Notes under the pieces: model-generated
Database searches by the model: none
Told to the model about the DNA's origin: nothing
What the model saw: the letters and a program-made list of their open reading frames with translations, nothing else
From: Paragorgia papillata
Lineage: Eukaryota > Cnidaria > Anthozoa > Scleralcyonacea > Coralliidae
Length of the DNA: 64,000 nucleotides
NCBI GenBank assembly: GCA_035771165.1
Contig: JAWNZC010000115.1
Span: 143,639 to 207,638 of the forward strand
Reading direction: 5' to 3'
Shown: positions 31,326 to 41,189 of the stretch, piece after piece
Layout: each line of letters starts with the position of its first letter
Position numbering within the stretch: position 1 is the first letter of the stretch
Program-made: the position numbers and the translations under genes

Positions 31326-31859
31326 AGATGACATAAACACAAAATTTCTGCTGCAGTAAAACCAAGCCTAAAGTAGTTCACGATCGTCCTATCGCTTGAT
31401 TCACAGGAGAATATTGTGGTAAACTGATAGCCTTAACAGTTGCTATTTGTAATATACACATACAAAATAATAGATCGAAGCACGGTTATTCCTTTCGAAA
31501 ACACCTATAAGGGCTAGTTCCTTCTCGTGAATCTGAAAAGTCGCGAAAAAAGTCGCGAAAAAAGTCGCGAAAAAAGTCGCGAAAAAAGTCGCGAAAAAAG
31601 TCGCGAAAAAAGTCGCGAAAAAAGTCGCGAAAAAAGTAGCGAAAAAAGTCGCGAAAAAAGTCGCGAAAAAAGTCGCGAAAAAATAAAAAGTAGCGAAAAA
31701 AGTCGCGAAAATAAAAAAAGTGTTTATGTCATCTCTGAGCCACCGTAGATTTTTGCACTGTGATTACAGATTTTTGCACTGTGATTACACAATTCTGCAC
31801 TGTTGTTTGGGATTAACTGCACTGGAATCAGCCAATCACAGTCGAGATATTTTTTCATG

Positions 31860-32060
31860 TATATTATTAGCTATAAATACACAGGTGATTATAGAAAATC
31901 GCGCGCGATGATTGGTCGAGCTACTTCGGATTAATTCTCGATAATCACCTACAGCGTTTATTCAAAATGGCCGCCAGCCAAGTTGTTATGCGACAGACGA
32001 GGAAATTAACAATTTTAAAGAAAATGTTGTTCCTAAAAGTACGAAAATGTGTATTTATAC
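31860..32060 (+). repeat. Dispersed repeat with first-exon-like ATG, copy 1
   Basis: It has about 200 bp in common with the inverted copy at 44975-45200. Both contain a CCAATCA- or ATTGGTC-type box, then CAAAATGG(C/T)CGCCAGCC and an open frame of about 30 codons (MAASQVVMRQTRKLTILK). The ATG is at 31967. It resembles a promoter plus first exon spread as a repeat, but no gene continues from it here. Confidence 0.5.
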
Positions 32061-32064
32061 TAAA

Positions 32065-32168
32065 ACAATTATTCGCCTCAGGCTCAGTGAATATCGGTGA
32101 ATAATAACGTCGACTGCGCCTCTGTTATTATTCACCGATATTCACCTCGCCTTCGGCGAATAATTGTT
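32065..32168. repeat. Palindrome of the AATTATTCACC family
   Basis: The outer ACAATTATTCGCC and inner GAATATCGGTGAATAATAA halves pair around a short centre. The related palindrome at 48325-48430 and the half at 44380-44400 share the same bases. Confidence 0.65.
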
Positions 32169-32169
32169 A

Positions 32170-34100
32170 AATATTGACAACTTGCAAAGGACGGCCGTAG
32201 TTCGTAAATATGCTGTGTTGACATTTCGTGCTGAAGTCCGAGGAGACTCAAGTTTACGCTAAAGGGGAAAACGTTAAATGTAATGAGGTAATTTTAATAT
32301 TTGTAATTTGCTTTGTTATTGCCTGGATTTATATGTATGTATTGTTGTGTTATAAATAAAGTTATACCAAATAAACTCGATGTGATTCAACTGCTTCGCT
32401 AGCTTTAATAGACTTAATATAACTGATCTCATTGAGTGTGTGCATAGTTTTAATAGTTCCTTGGTACGTTCGCTTGTTGCCGATCGTCTAGGTAATATAC
32501 TGCTTACTGAGTAACACCAAATAATGCAAAAAATACTGATAAACATGTACTAGATTAACGCCGTGAAGTTAGCTGCCGATTCGCCGCTGCACCAATGTTT
32601 TGCCGGTCTTGTAGCTCGTTCAATCCAACGTCTTTGGTGGTACAGTAGTGCATTGGTAGTAATTTTTGAATTATCCCACGCAATCTCATGGTTGGTTTTG
32701 CACGCGTGCTCCGACAAAACAGAATTTTCCTGTTTTGAAAAGAAAACCGCTTTTTGGCGCTCTTTTAATTAAACGCGTGCTAAACTGACGTTTTGTCTAG
32801 CCGATGTACTCCTGATTACAGTCATTGCACAAATTGGAATAAATAGCATCTTTTCTCTGTTCTTTCACAATACGATCCTTAGGTTTTGCAAAAATATGAC
32901 CTAGAGCTAAGAAAGGTTTTTGAGCAACTTTTACGTTCAAACTACCCAAGATTATTTTAACAAATAAATTCCCAACTAAACTACCAAAGAAGTGATGATG
33001 GCGGTATATTGCGGGAAGCCTGTTTGCATCTTGTTGATATATAGCGATATCAATGTTTCTATGAGAGTATAAATATGGGACCTGTCTTCACAACGATTAC
33101 CCCTGATGAAGAGTTAGACACTAGGTCGGAGTGTCGAAACCTTAGGTCATGAACAGTAAGTTTTTGAGCTACGTTCAAAAAACGTTTAAGCCAGGGTAGC
33201 GTTAAGTTATGTTTGACGTCTATTATGTACATTACTTACGGTGTTATCGGTATAGACGAGTTTGAACCCAGGTCTACAAATTGGAAAAGACGAGTTAATT
33301 AAGAAAAATTTTTCTAGATAAAATATTTACGATTTTATACCCTCTTAAAACGTTTTCACTGAAATGACAAAATTTTACGCCATCTATCCACTTACCAACT
33401 CTGGCCGACCGGGCTTAACTACATATTCCATACAATACCCCATCCCACTGCAAGTGCTTGTTGAAAGCAATCCAATTAATTTTTTTATTATCCAATTGCA
33501 GAATTATTTATTAAAAAACTTATTTGATGCTAACAATCCTGACTGTAAGACAATTTTAAACTGCAAAATTAAAACTATATTTGGTTTCAACCCAAGAACA
33601 ACACTCACACTAAACACTTAAATAAATTAGTGTGAGTGTTGTTATGCTAACTATACACAGCAAAATCCTAAATTCTTAGTAGCAAGAACTAGATTTTTCA
33701 TTTTCAGCAAACCATTGCTTGAAATAAGAATTTTAGCAAAATTGTATTAGGTAAGAACTGCCAATTCTCGAATTGAGAACAAATTATCTAATCAAGATCA
33801 TGCATTTCTTACACTAAGCAAAGTTTTACTTGACTAGAATTAACATTAAGACTCCTAGGATTATAAATATAGAAGTTAAAGAGCATGCATTAATGTTGCT
33901 TAAGAATACTAAAAATATTTAATTTGAGCCTTTCTATCAACTATTTTGGTCGTTCTTGTTTTAAGAAATTTATTGCTCAAAATAAGAAATCGGATTAACC
34001 TAAGAATTACTAATTCTTAAATTAAGGAAAAATATTCTCAACAAGAATTTGTATTCCTAAATTAAGAAAATTAACATTTGTTTTATGTGTAAGGTCACTT
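32170..34100. other. Gene-poor stretch with one hammerhead-like motif and one hairpin
   Basis: At 33103-33148 CTGATGA, a six-pair hairpin, GAAAC and GGTC follow in hammerhead order, but seven extra bases precede the hairpin and no stem I is seen. A perfect 16-bp hairpin lies at 33598-33643. Otherwise this is AT-rich DNA without recognised genes. Confidence 0.5.
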
Positions 34101-34101
34101 A

Positions 34102-34211
34102 GGCCCCGTTTACACTAGAGCAAAGGTATCCAGATTCACATTGTTTTTCATCCTCATGGAAATAAAAAACAATGTGAATCCGGATACTTTTGCTCTAGTG
34201 TAAACGGGGCC
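34102..34211. mobile_element. MITE with GGCCCCGTTTACAC ends
   Basis: Near-perfect terminal inverted repeats of about 45 bp. Ends of this type are common in hAT-like MITEs. A half-element with a related CCCCGTCCACACG end lies at 35688-35775. Confidence 0.7.
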
Positions 34212-34214
34212 TTA

Positions 34215-36050
34215 TACTGATGCTTGCATGCAAATTACTTTAATACACACAAAAGTTAATTGTTAAAAAGTATAATATAAGTGTAATATAAGAGAGGTTT
34301 TGGAGACCCCCAAAACAATTTTAAAATAACCAAACATACAACATACAATCAATGATCAGTCAATCAATGATCAGTCAATCATAGATGAAGATCGAGCATG
34401 GCCTTGTAACTTTCCGGGCACTTCGTATCAAGCCGGAACCCACTCGTATAGTCACGTGGCACATGGCACGGGATTTCACTTAGCGTACCATTGTCAATAA
34501 TTCAGAGCGGAGCCAGTGAGCAGAACATTTATATATCACACTCGCGTTTATTCGCAAATTGAAAGGTCTTGAAAGGAAGCGTCTAAAATGAATTCCTTGT
34601 TAGAGTTCAAAGTCCAAACGCATGTTATAAAAGTTTCTAATTTTAATTTTAACTGCTTGAAAGTTTCGTTTGATGCGGTTCACAATCAGTTTAGCGATAA
34701 GCTGCTAGTTTCAATGTGCAAAGTTTATTGCGTATATCTAAATGTCAATCGTTTAAAGTTGTTTTGCTGTGATAAGCAGCGACTAGAATTTGCATACTTT
34801 CCGGCAATTTTCACGCAAACCACGAGGCAGGAATATTATTTCTTATGTTTGTATTACATGTAATAGGAGCAAAATAGGAGCAGAACATACAAGATTGAAA
34901 GAGATTGAGGTAGGCTACATCCATAGTTGATTACTAGTCGCCATATTGTTTGATATCAAAGTTTACATAACACAGCTATATCGTTCTTCTTAGATAATGG
35001 TTTCAGCGATGACAAAGACAATTGAAAAAAATAATTGTGTTACGAAAGCGTAAAGGAATTGTTTCCTGCTTTAGGTGATACATTTTTGTTGCAAAGATCA
35101 AAAGTCTGGAAAATGATAACTAAGCAATCAAACGGCTGAAACACTATCTGTTAACAGTATTTAATGTCTTAGATATTATTCTAAGCATAATGTTAGTTTC
35201 TTTCTTTTTAAAAATATTCATACAGTTTCTGAGGTTGAAACTTGCATTTTTTCAACTTTTGAAGAAGCAGCAGGGAGCCACCTTAAATAAGAAAGAAACA
35301 CTAATGTTTCAGGACGTATTATTATTATTCATTCATGCATCTAATTCGCTTTTGTTTTCATTCAAATCAACTCAGTAATTTTCCCGTCAAAATTCGCAAG
35401 TCATCAAAAAAGTTCGTAATGCCCTCTCACGGTGCCGAGAGGGCATTACGGCTTTTTGCGGCCCTCTCAACAACCATTCAGCGTGCACCGTTTGGCGTAA
35501 TGACCCGAAAACAAGCTCAGCCATATAATAAATAACCCAATTAGTGCATGGATATTTTTTTTATTGTAACTTGACTTGATTTGACTTACTTTAGTAGATA
35601 TTTTAATTTTGGATTGTAGCGTTTTTAGAGAAATCTGGGTTAATTTAATCATGAACTGTATGTGTATAGGTATAAGACCCCGTCCACACGTATCCGGATT
35701 TTTTTGAAAACACAACTTTTTTGTTATGGATTGGCTTTCCGTTCACACGTAAACAACGAAGCGGTTATCAAAAATCCTGTAATATCCCACGGTCCCTGTA
35801 TGTGTGAATGCGAGCAACTACTTGCGATTAGCCTCTAAGGAGAAAAATGTTTCCTCGTAGCGAAAAACAAGCAGAAACCGCCGTTTCAATTGCATCGATT
35901 AATTTTCGTGATTTAGCTTAAGTACTGTTATCAAGCGTGAACAGTTCGAACAAGGCCAAACGTAAACAGTTCAAAATATTCTTAGTATCATTGGCATTGC
36001 ATGTTTATAACATTACCGGCGGTTAGTCTAAGTTATTGGTGCTTCCCTCC
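34215..36050. other. Stretch without a recognised gene
   Basis: A 91-codon plus-strand frame at 34588-34863 follows a TATA-like TTTATATATCA at 34529 but shows no domain or splice context and is AT-driven. Short repeats (ATCAATGATCAGTCA) occur at 34350-34380. Confidence 0.4.
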
Positions 36051-36223
36051 TGTAATGTCTGTAATTAGATATGCATGAGAGAGACTGCATAGTTGTAGCT
36101 TATAAATAATGCAAATGTAAAATAAAGTTTGGGCTTGTTGTTCTCGTTATCTCTCTGGTCGTGTTGGTTTTGGAGATGTCAATCCGTTTCAATCTAAGGC
36201 CATCGTAAGGCGAAGGCACTACA
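36051..36223 (+). repeat. LTR of an older Gypsy element (173 bp, candidate)
   Basis: It starts TGTAATG and ends ACTACA, has a TATAAATAATG and an AATAAAG, and is followed directly by ATTGGCGACGAAGATT, which matches the primer-binding site behind the young LTR at 36532. No second copy was found in the window because the element is truncated downstream. Confidence 0.55.
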
Positions 36224-36284
36224 ATTGGCGACGAAGATTAATTATAAAGTACAACGAAGTAGATTTTGAATATTTTAAATTATA

Positions 36285-36379
36285 ATGGCAACACATATTG
36301 AAATTGGAGGTGTGCAACCCTTCGACTGCCGAGGGGACGTTACAAGCGTATCACAGAGATGGAAAAGGTGGAAGATCGG
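36285..36379 (+). pseudogene. Older Gypsy gag, N-terminal piece
   Basis: From ATG 36285 the frame reads into SQRWKRWKI, where the young Gypsy element has inserted. Beyond it, at 40987, the same frame continues with FQLFVDGKGVANVKQKK. The pattern (W-W, then F..Y/F..VDGKG) is the same as in the young element's gag, so the two are related subfamilies. Confidence 0.7.
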
Positions 36380-36532
36380 TGTAGTACATTAGCATTGGTC
36401 AGCGGTGATACACATTGTACATCCGGGGAACTTAGAGTCAGAAGGAGAGACAATGTGCTCGAAGAAGGGAGAGTGTGTTCTATGTATTAAAGTTCATATT
36501 TAGTTTACGTTTGTGGCTCTTAAGACTCTACA
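36380..36532 (+). repeat. 5' LTR of the young Gypsy element
   Basis: Starts TGTAGTACATTAG and ends GACTCTACA. It differs from the 3' LTR only at the eighth base (C against T). Confidence 0.9.
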
Positions 36533-36546
36533 AATTGGCGACGAGG

Positions 36547-37899
36547 ATGGCGAATTCATCCGAGAGAGCTTTGCCACCTTTAGAATTGACGGGATCGGCT
36601 TCTCAGATCGCTGAGCGATGGAGACAGTGGAAACGATCTTATGAGTATTATGTCGATGGAAAGGGTATTACAGATGCACATCGAAAGACATCGCAGCTTC
36701 TCCACTTGGCTGGATTGGAAGTACAAGACATCTACGAAGATCTACAGGATCCTGGACCGGTAGAGGAAGGAGAAAGCGAATTTACGGTATGTCTTCGAAA
36801 GTTAGATGGTCATTTTCGCGCCGAAGTGAATACGCCATACGAAAGACATATTTTTCGACAGCTTTTGCCAAAAGAGGGAGAGACTGTTGACAAATTTATT
36901 GTACGTCTACGAAAACAGGCACGTCACTGTAACTTTGGTACTTCATTAAATGAAAATCTTCGCGACCAACTGATCGAGAAGCTGATCGATCTCGAATTAA
37001 AACGGAAGTTACTCGAGGTAAACAACATTTCTCTGGAGAATGCTATGACAAAAATTCGCTCATGGGAGGCAGCAAAAGAGCACGCTGGTTACATGTTGAA
37101 TTCAAGTGGACCAAATAGAGAGTTGGGATCGTCTACTAACGCAGTTGAACAATCTGGCGAAAAGCGAAAGAAAGAAAGGTATGGAAACTGTTTCAATTGT
37201 GGTAAAGAAGGTCACTACGCACGTGACCCAGAATGTCCTGCAAGGGGAAAGAAATGTGTCAAGTGTGCAAGATATGGGCACTTTGCTAATTGTTGTAGAG
37301 GAGGGAAACGTGATTCCAATCCTGGGAAAAGAAGTGACGACCGACGGCTGAACCAGAAGCAGCAACCACTGGAAAAAAGGAAAGAAACCAATTGTGTTCA
37401 TGATGACCCTGAGGAGTTGAGTGACGATGAAACGTATGCCTTCACAGTAGAGGAGCAGGTATGTACTGTGACAAAATTGGCCGAGCCTGTAATTTCAGCA
37501 TGTATCAATGGAATCAGTAAAGAGGTCTTGGTTGATTCGGGTTCTGTGAACAATTTAATGGGTGAAGATAGTTTCAAGGAATTAAAATGCCTAGGATTGA
37601 ATGTTGAACTACAACCTTGCAGAAAGAAGTTGTGTGCTTATGGAGGCCAAGTGCTTGAAGTTGTGGGCCAGTTCGGCTCAGAAGTCTCTGCATTTAAAGA
37701 GAAGATCAAGGCAGATTTCATTGTTGTAAAGAAGGGCCGTTGTCTGCTTGGTTATTCAACAGCTAAAGATCTGGGAATTCTCCACATTGGCCCTGCATCT
37801 ATAGTCCTAACACAGATGAATGTAATGCTGTTGGAGACGCATTTGTACAAGGCCTCAAGACCAGATACCCTGATGTTTTCCACGGGATTGGAAAATTAA
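36547..37899 (+). CDS. Gypsy gag-protease region (about 450 codons)
   Basis: The start is taken as ATG 36547, just after the primer-binding site; the open frame extends into the LTR but that part is not expected to be translated. N-terminal capsid-like sequence with LPPLELTGSASQIAERW is followed by two zinc knuckles, CFNCGKEGHYARDPEC and CVKCARYGHFANCC (near residues 215-250), which bind the element's RNA. An aspartic protease follows with LVDSGSVNNLMG as its active site (near residue 345) and LLGYSTAKDLGI as the second conserved element. The last 25 or so codons are in a frame that has slipped away from pol at about 37820. No amino-acid changes that would obviously destroy gag or protease are seen. 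Confidence 0.85.
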   Translation: MANSSERALPPLELTGSASQIAERWRQWKRSYEYYVDGKGITDAHRKTSQLLHLAGLEVQDIYEDLQDPGPVEEGESEFTVCLRKLDGHFRAEVNTPYERHIFRQLLPKEGETVDKFIVRLRKQARHCNFGTSLNENLRDQLIEKLIDLELKRKLLEVNNISLENAMTKIRSWEAAKEHAGYMLNSSGPNRELGSSTNAVEQSGEKRKKERYGNCFNCGKEGHYARDPECPARGKKCVKCARYGHFANCCRGGKRDSNPGKRSDDRRLNQKQQPLEKRKETNCVHDDPEELSDDETYAFTVEEQVCTVTKLAEPVISACINGISKEVLVDSGSVNNLMGEDSFKELKCLGLNVELQPCRKKLCAYGGQVLEVVGQFGSEVSAFKEKIKADFIVVKKGRCLLGYSTAKDLGILHIGPASIVLTQMNVMLLETHLYKASRPDTLMFSTGLEN

Positions 37900-40617
37900 A
37901 GGACTACCAGTTAAAGCTGCACATTGACCCGAATGTGACACCTATTGCCCAGAAGATGCGACGATTTCCTTTTTCACTAAAGGACAAGGTAACTACCAAA
38001 GTTAACGAGCTTCTTGATAAGGATATCATTGAGAGAGTAGACGCGCCGACAAGCTGGGTAAGCCGTGTGGTTATCACCTCGAAACCATCGGGAGTGTGTT
38101 GATATGCGCAGAGCCAACGAAGCAATCAGCCGCGAAAGATTGCCTATTCCTACCATAGATGAAGTACTCGAGAGCCTCAATGGAAGCACTGTGTACTCAA
38201 AGTTAGATCTTCGCTGGGGGTTCCACCAGATTGAATTGGATAAAGAGTCACGAGATATCACTGCCTTTACTACTCACGATGGAATTTTTCGTTATAAGCG
38301 GTTGAGCTTTGGAGTGAATGCAGCCCCAGAGAAATACCAGCACATTATCACTCAGGCAATGGCAGGTCTACAGGGAGTAGTAAACATTGCAGATGACCTT
38401 GTTGTGCATGGTCGAGATAGCGACGAACATGACAACAACCTGGAAAAAGTGCTGGAGCGGCTGAGTGAGAAACATCTCACTCTGAATGTAAAGAAATGCA
38501 CTTTCAAGATGGATAAAGTGGTCTTCATGGGAATTCTCCTCACCAAACATGGAGTTGGACCAACGAAGGAAAACGTCCGGGCCGTGGTGGAATCGTGTCA
38601 ACCAAAATCTGCATCAGAAGTACGCAGCTTCTTGGGTCTCGTTGGATTTAGCGCTCGGTTCATAGCTGATTTTTCTACCACTGCTGAACCCCTTAGGAAA
38701 ATTGCCAGGAAAGGAGAGCCATTCGTGTGGGGCAAGGAGCAAGAATCATCCTTTGCGAAGCTAAAGGGACAACTTTCAAGTGCACCGGTCTTGGCCTACT
38801 TCGATAAGGAAGCTCATATCCAGGTTATTGCCGATGCTAGTCCAGTAGGACTTGGGGCAGTGCTTGTGCAAGAGAAGGACGGTGAAAAACGAGCAATTTG
38901 TTATGCCAGTCGCACTTTAAGTCGTGTAGAACGTCGCTACAGCCAGACAGAGAAGGAAGCCTTAGGTTTGGTTTGGGCCTGCGAGCGATTCCACTTGTAT
39001 TTGTGTGGCCTCCCGAAATTCGATCTCGTAACTGACCATGAAGCACTCAAAGTTATTTATTCAAGGAAGTCCAAACCTTCAGCACGGATTGAACGGTGGG
39101 TGCTGCGCCTTCAACCCTACAACTATCAAGTTTGCTACGTGCCTTCAAGGAAGAACATCGCAGATGCCCTGTCTCGACTGACAAAGATACCAGCTTCAGA
39201 CCAGTTCCAACAAGATGACGAGTATGTTCGAATGATAGTCTCGCATGCTACACCCATTGCTTTAAGAATCCAAGAGATTGAACGGGTGTCATCGCAAGAT
39301 AAAGAGCTGCAGGAAGTAAGAAATTGCCTCATCGAAGGAAAGTGGGATCAAGCACCCAAGCCATACTTGCCAGTACGCAATGAACTGACATTCATAGGTC
39401 ATGTGATTTTACGAGGGACCAGAATTGTCATACCCCAAGCCCTCCGCCAAAGAGTTACCAGCCTTGCACACGAGGGACATCAAGGAATCGTCAAGACCAA
39501 AGAGAGGCTAAGAAGCAAAGTCTGGTGGCCCGGGATGGATCACGACACTGAAAAGAAATGTAGAGAATGTTATGGATGTCAGCTCGTAACCAAGAATGTG
39601 CCACCTCCTCCTGTAAAACCAACCCGCGAACAACCATGGTAAGAATTAGCTCTAGATTTGATGGGTCTTTTACCGTCGGGGGAACACTTGCTGGTCTTGG
39701 TTGATTACTATAGCAGATGGATGGAAGTTGATGTCATCAAGACAACAACAAGCGAAGTAATAATACGACGGTTGGATGCCCAATTTGCCAGATACGGAAT
39801 ACCCAAGGGGCTACGAACTGACAATGGTGCAAACCTTGTTTCTGAAGAAATAGAAGCGTACCTAAACGAAATGGGTATCCAACACCACCACACAACTCCG
39901 CTGTGGCCTAGAGCTAATGGTGAAGTGGAGAGGCAGAATAGATCGCTTTTGAAATCCATTAGAGCATCTCATGCAGAAGGACAGAATTGGAGAGTTCAAC
40001 TAAATAAGTTCCTGCTAGCTTACCGTTCCACACCTCATTCCACCACTAGAAAGAGCCCAGCTGAACTGTTGTTTAGAAGAAGTTTGACAACTAAAATGCC
40101 CGAGCTTAAGGATGTAACACAGGATGAAATCGAAGTAACATATCAAGGAGTTTGAGACCGCGATGCTGAAAAGAAGCAAGTAAACAAAGATTATGTCGAT
40201 CAAAAGTTCAGAGCACGAGAGCGAGATGTAAAAGAAGGTGATTCTGTGTTACTTGAGAAGAAGAAAGAGAACAAGCTGTCAGCTTCATATGAAAAAGAGC
40301 CGTATGGGGTGTCCTGCCACGGAGATCAAGTCGTACTCAGATCACCCGAAGAAGTACAATATAAGCGAAATCTTCAGCATGTTAAAGTACTCAATGTTCC
40401 TGGTGGTGAAGACTACAGACCATTACAAGAAGGGTTTATGTCTGAGACTGAATCTCAACCGGCAGCAAGAACATTGACATCCTTGGAGACAACAACACCA
40501 GAAGCGAAACCACCATCAAGCATTACCGTACCGACTGCAGAGCGACCACCCACTTTGAGGAGATCGGGCCGAGTTATCGTCCAGCCAAAGCGTTTGAATG
40601 ACTATGTTTTGACTTGA
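37820..40617 (+). pseudogene. Gypsy pol: reverse transcriptase, RNase H, integrase (interrupted)
   Basis: The segment 37820-38095 reads as pol (LKTRYPDVFHGIGKLKDYQ, RRFPFSLKDKV) in a frame different from both gag and the rest of pol. Pol returns to the gag frame near 38096, so two small indels bracket a 275-bp shifted stretch and gag-pol was probably one continuous frame. RT shows VDMRRANEAI and IADDLVVHG as the active site (near 38385). RNase H has ADASPVGLGAV and NIADALSRL. Integrase has an H-H-C-C zinc region, then LALDLMG, RTDNGANL and GEVERQNR with the three acidic residues. In-frame stops lie at 39640-39642 and 40153-40155. A Ser/Thr/Pro-rich tail ends at 40617. Confidence 0.85.
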
Positions 40618-40828
40618 ACAATGGTTGAAGGGAAACTGAACTTGCGTACACGTTTTAAATTATAAGCAGGTTTGGATATTAAGAACGTTCATGTGAACTG
40701 TTACAGGACGTTTGTGCACTTTAGATACTTTGCAGTCCACAGCATGTTAATATTTAGTTTATTCAATTGATTAGTTTAGGACTTTATGTACTAACTGTTT
40801 TGTTATCAATGCCAAGAAGGAAAGGGAT

Positions 40829-40981
40829 TGTAGTATATTAGCATTGGTCAGCGGTGATACACATTGTACATCCGGGGAACTTAGAGTCAGAAGGAGAGAC
40901 AATGTGCTCGAAGAAGGGAGAGTGTGTTCTATGTATTAAAGTTCATATTTAGTTTACGTTTGTGGCTCTTAAGACTCTACA
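40829..40981 (+). repeat. 3' LTR of the young Gypsy element
   Basis: Pairs with 36380-36532. It is followed by the ATCGG target duplication and then by the continuation of the older element's gag. Confidence 0.9.
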
Positions 40982-41185
40982 ATCGGCCTTTCAACTTTTT
41001 GTGGATGGGAAAGGAGTTGCAAATGTAAAGCAAAAGAAACCCCTCCTCCTTCACTGTGCTGGCATAGATGTACAGGAAATATTCAAGACACTTCCTACGT
41101 TGGAAGACGAGATAGACGAGTACGATATAGCCAAACGAGCAATGGAAGTGTTGCGCTTGGATATTCTCGACTTGGATGTTAGGAT
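40982..41185 (+). pseudogene. Older Gypsy gag, continuation
   Basis: It continues the frame broken at 36379 (VDGKGVANVKQKK, HCAGIDVQEIFKTLP). It stops near 41185, where sequence of the inverted BEL/Pao element begins. The exact junction is uncertain by some tens of bases. Confidence 0.65.
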
Positions 41186-41189
41186 TCCT

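Larger units (their letters stand above)
30431..31747. mobile_element. 1.3-kb inverted repeat with a minisatellite in each arm
   Basis: Arms 30431-30770 and 31376-31747 are reverse complements, beginning CGGTGGCTCAGAGATGAC. Each contains an 11-12-bp minisatellite of CGCGACTTTTTT units (30470-30606, and inverted 31538-31706) that differs in unit number between the arms. The 605-bp centre holds a nested small MITE (30772-30914), a coding remnant (31001-31140) and a further inverted-repeat piece. The long Lys/Ser/Arg and Phe/Ala/Thr frames in the arms are repeat translations. Confidence 0.75.
36375..40986 (+). mobile_element. Young Gypsy (Ty3-type) LTR retrotransposon, nested
   Basis: LTRs of 153 bp (36380-36532 and 40829-40981), TG...CA, differ at one base. 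The five bases ATCGG flank both ends (36375-36379 and 40982-40986). A primer-binding-like TGGCGACGAGGAT follows the 5' LTR. The order is gag, protease, reverse transcriptase, RNase H, integrase. The near-identity of the LTRs implies recent insertion, yet the coding part has two in-frame stops and a shifted segment, so it probably moved with proteins supplied by another copy, or was copied when already broken. Confidence 0.9.

Noticed and set aside
31527..31748. 73-codon Lys/Ser/Arg/Glu repeat frame and its mirror at 30430
   Set aside because: Translation of the CGCGACTTTTTT minisatellite in the inverted repeat.
34588..34863. 91-codon plus-strand frame after a TATA-like box
   Set aside because: No domain, AT-driven composition, no splice or homology support.
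37817..37899. Programmed -1 frameshift between gag and pol of the young Gypsy element
   Set aside because: Pol returns to the gag frame near 38096, so two compensating indels explain the shift better than a programmed site, and no slippery heptamer with a downstream structure was evident.
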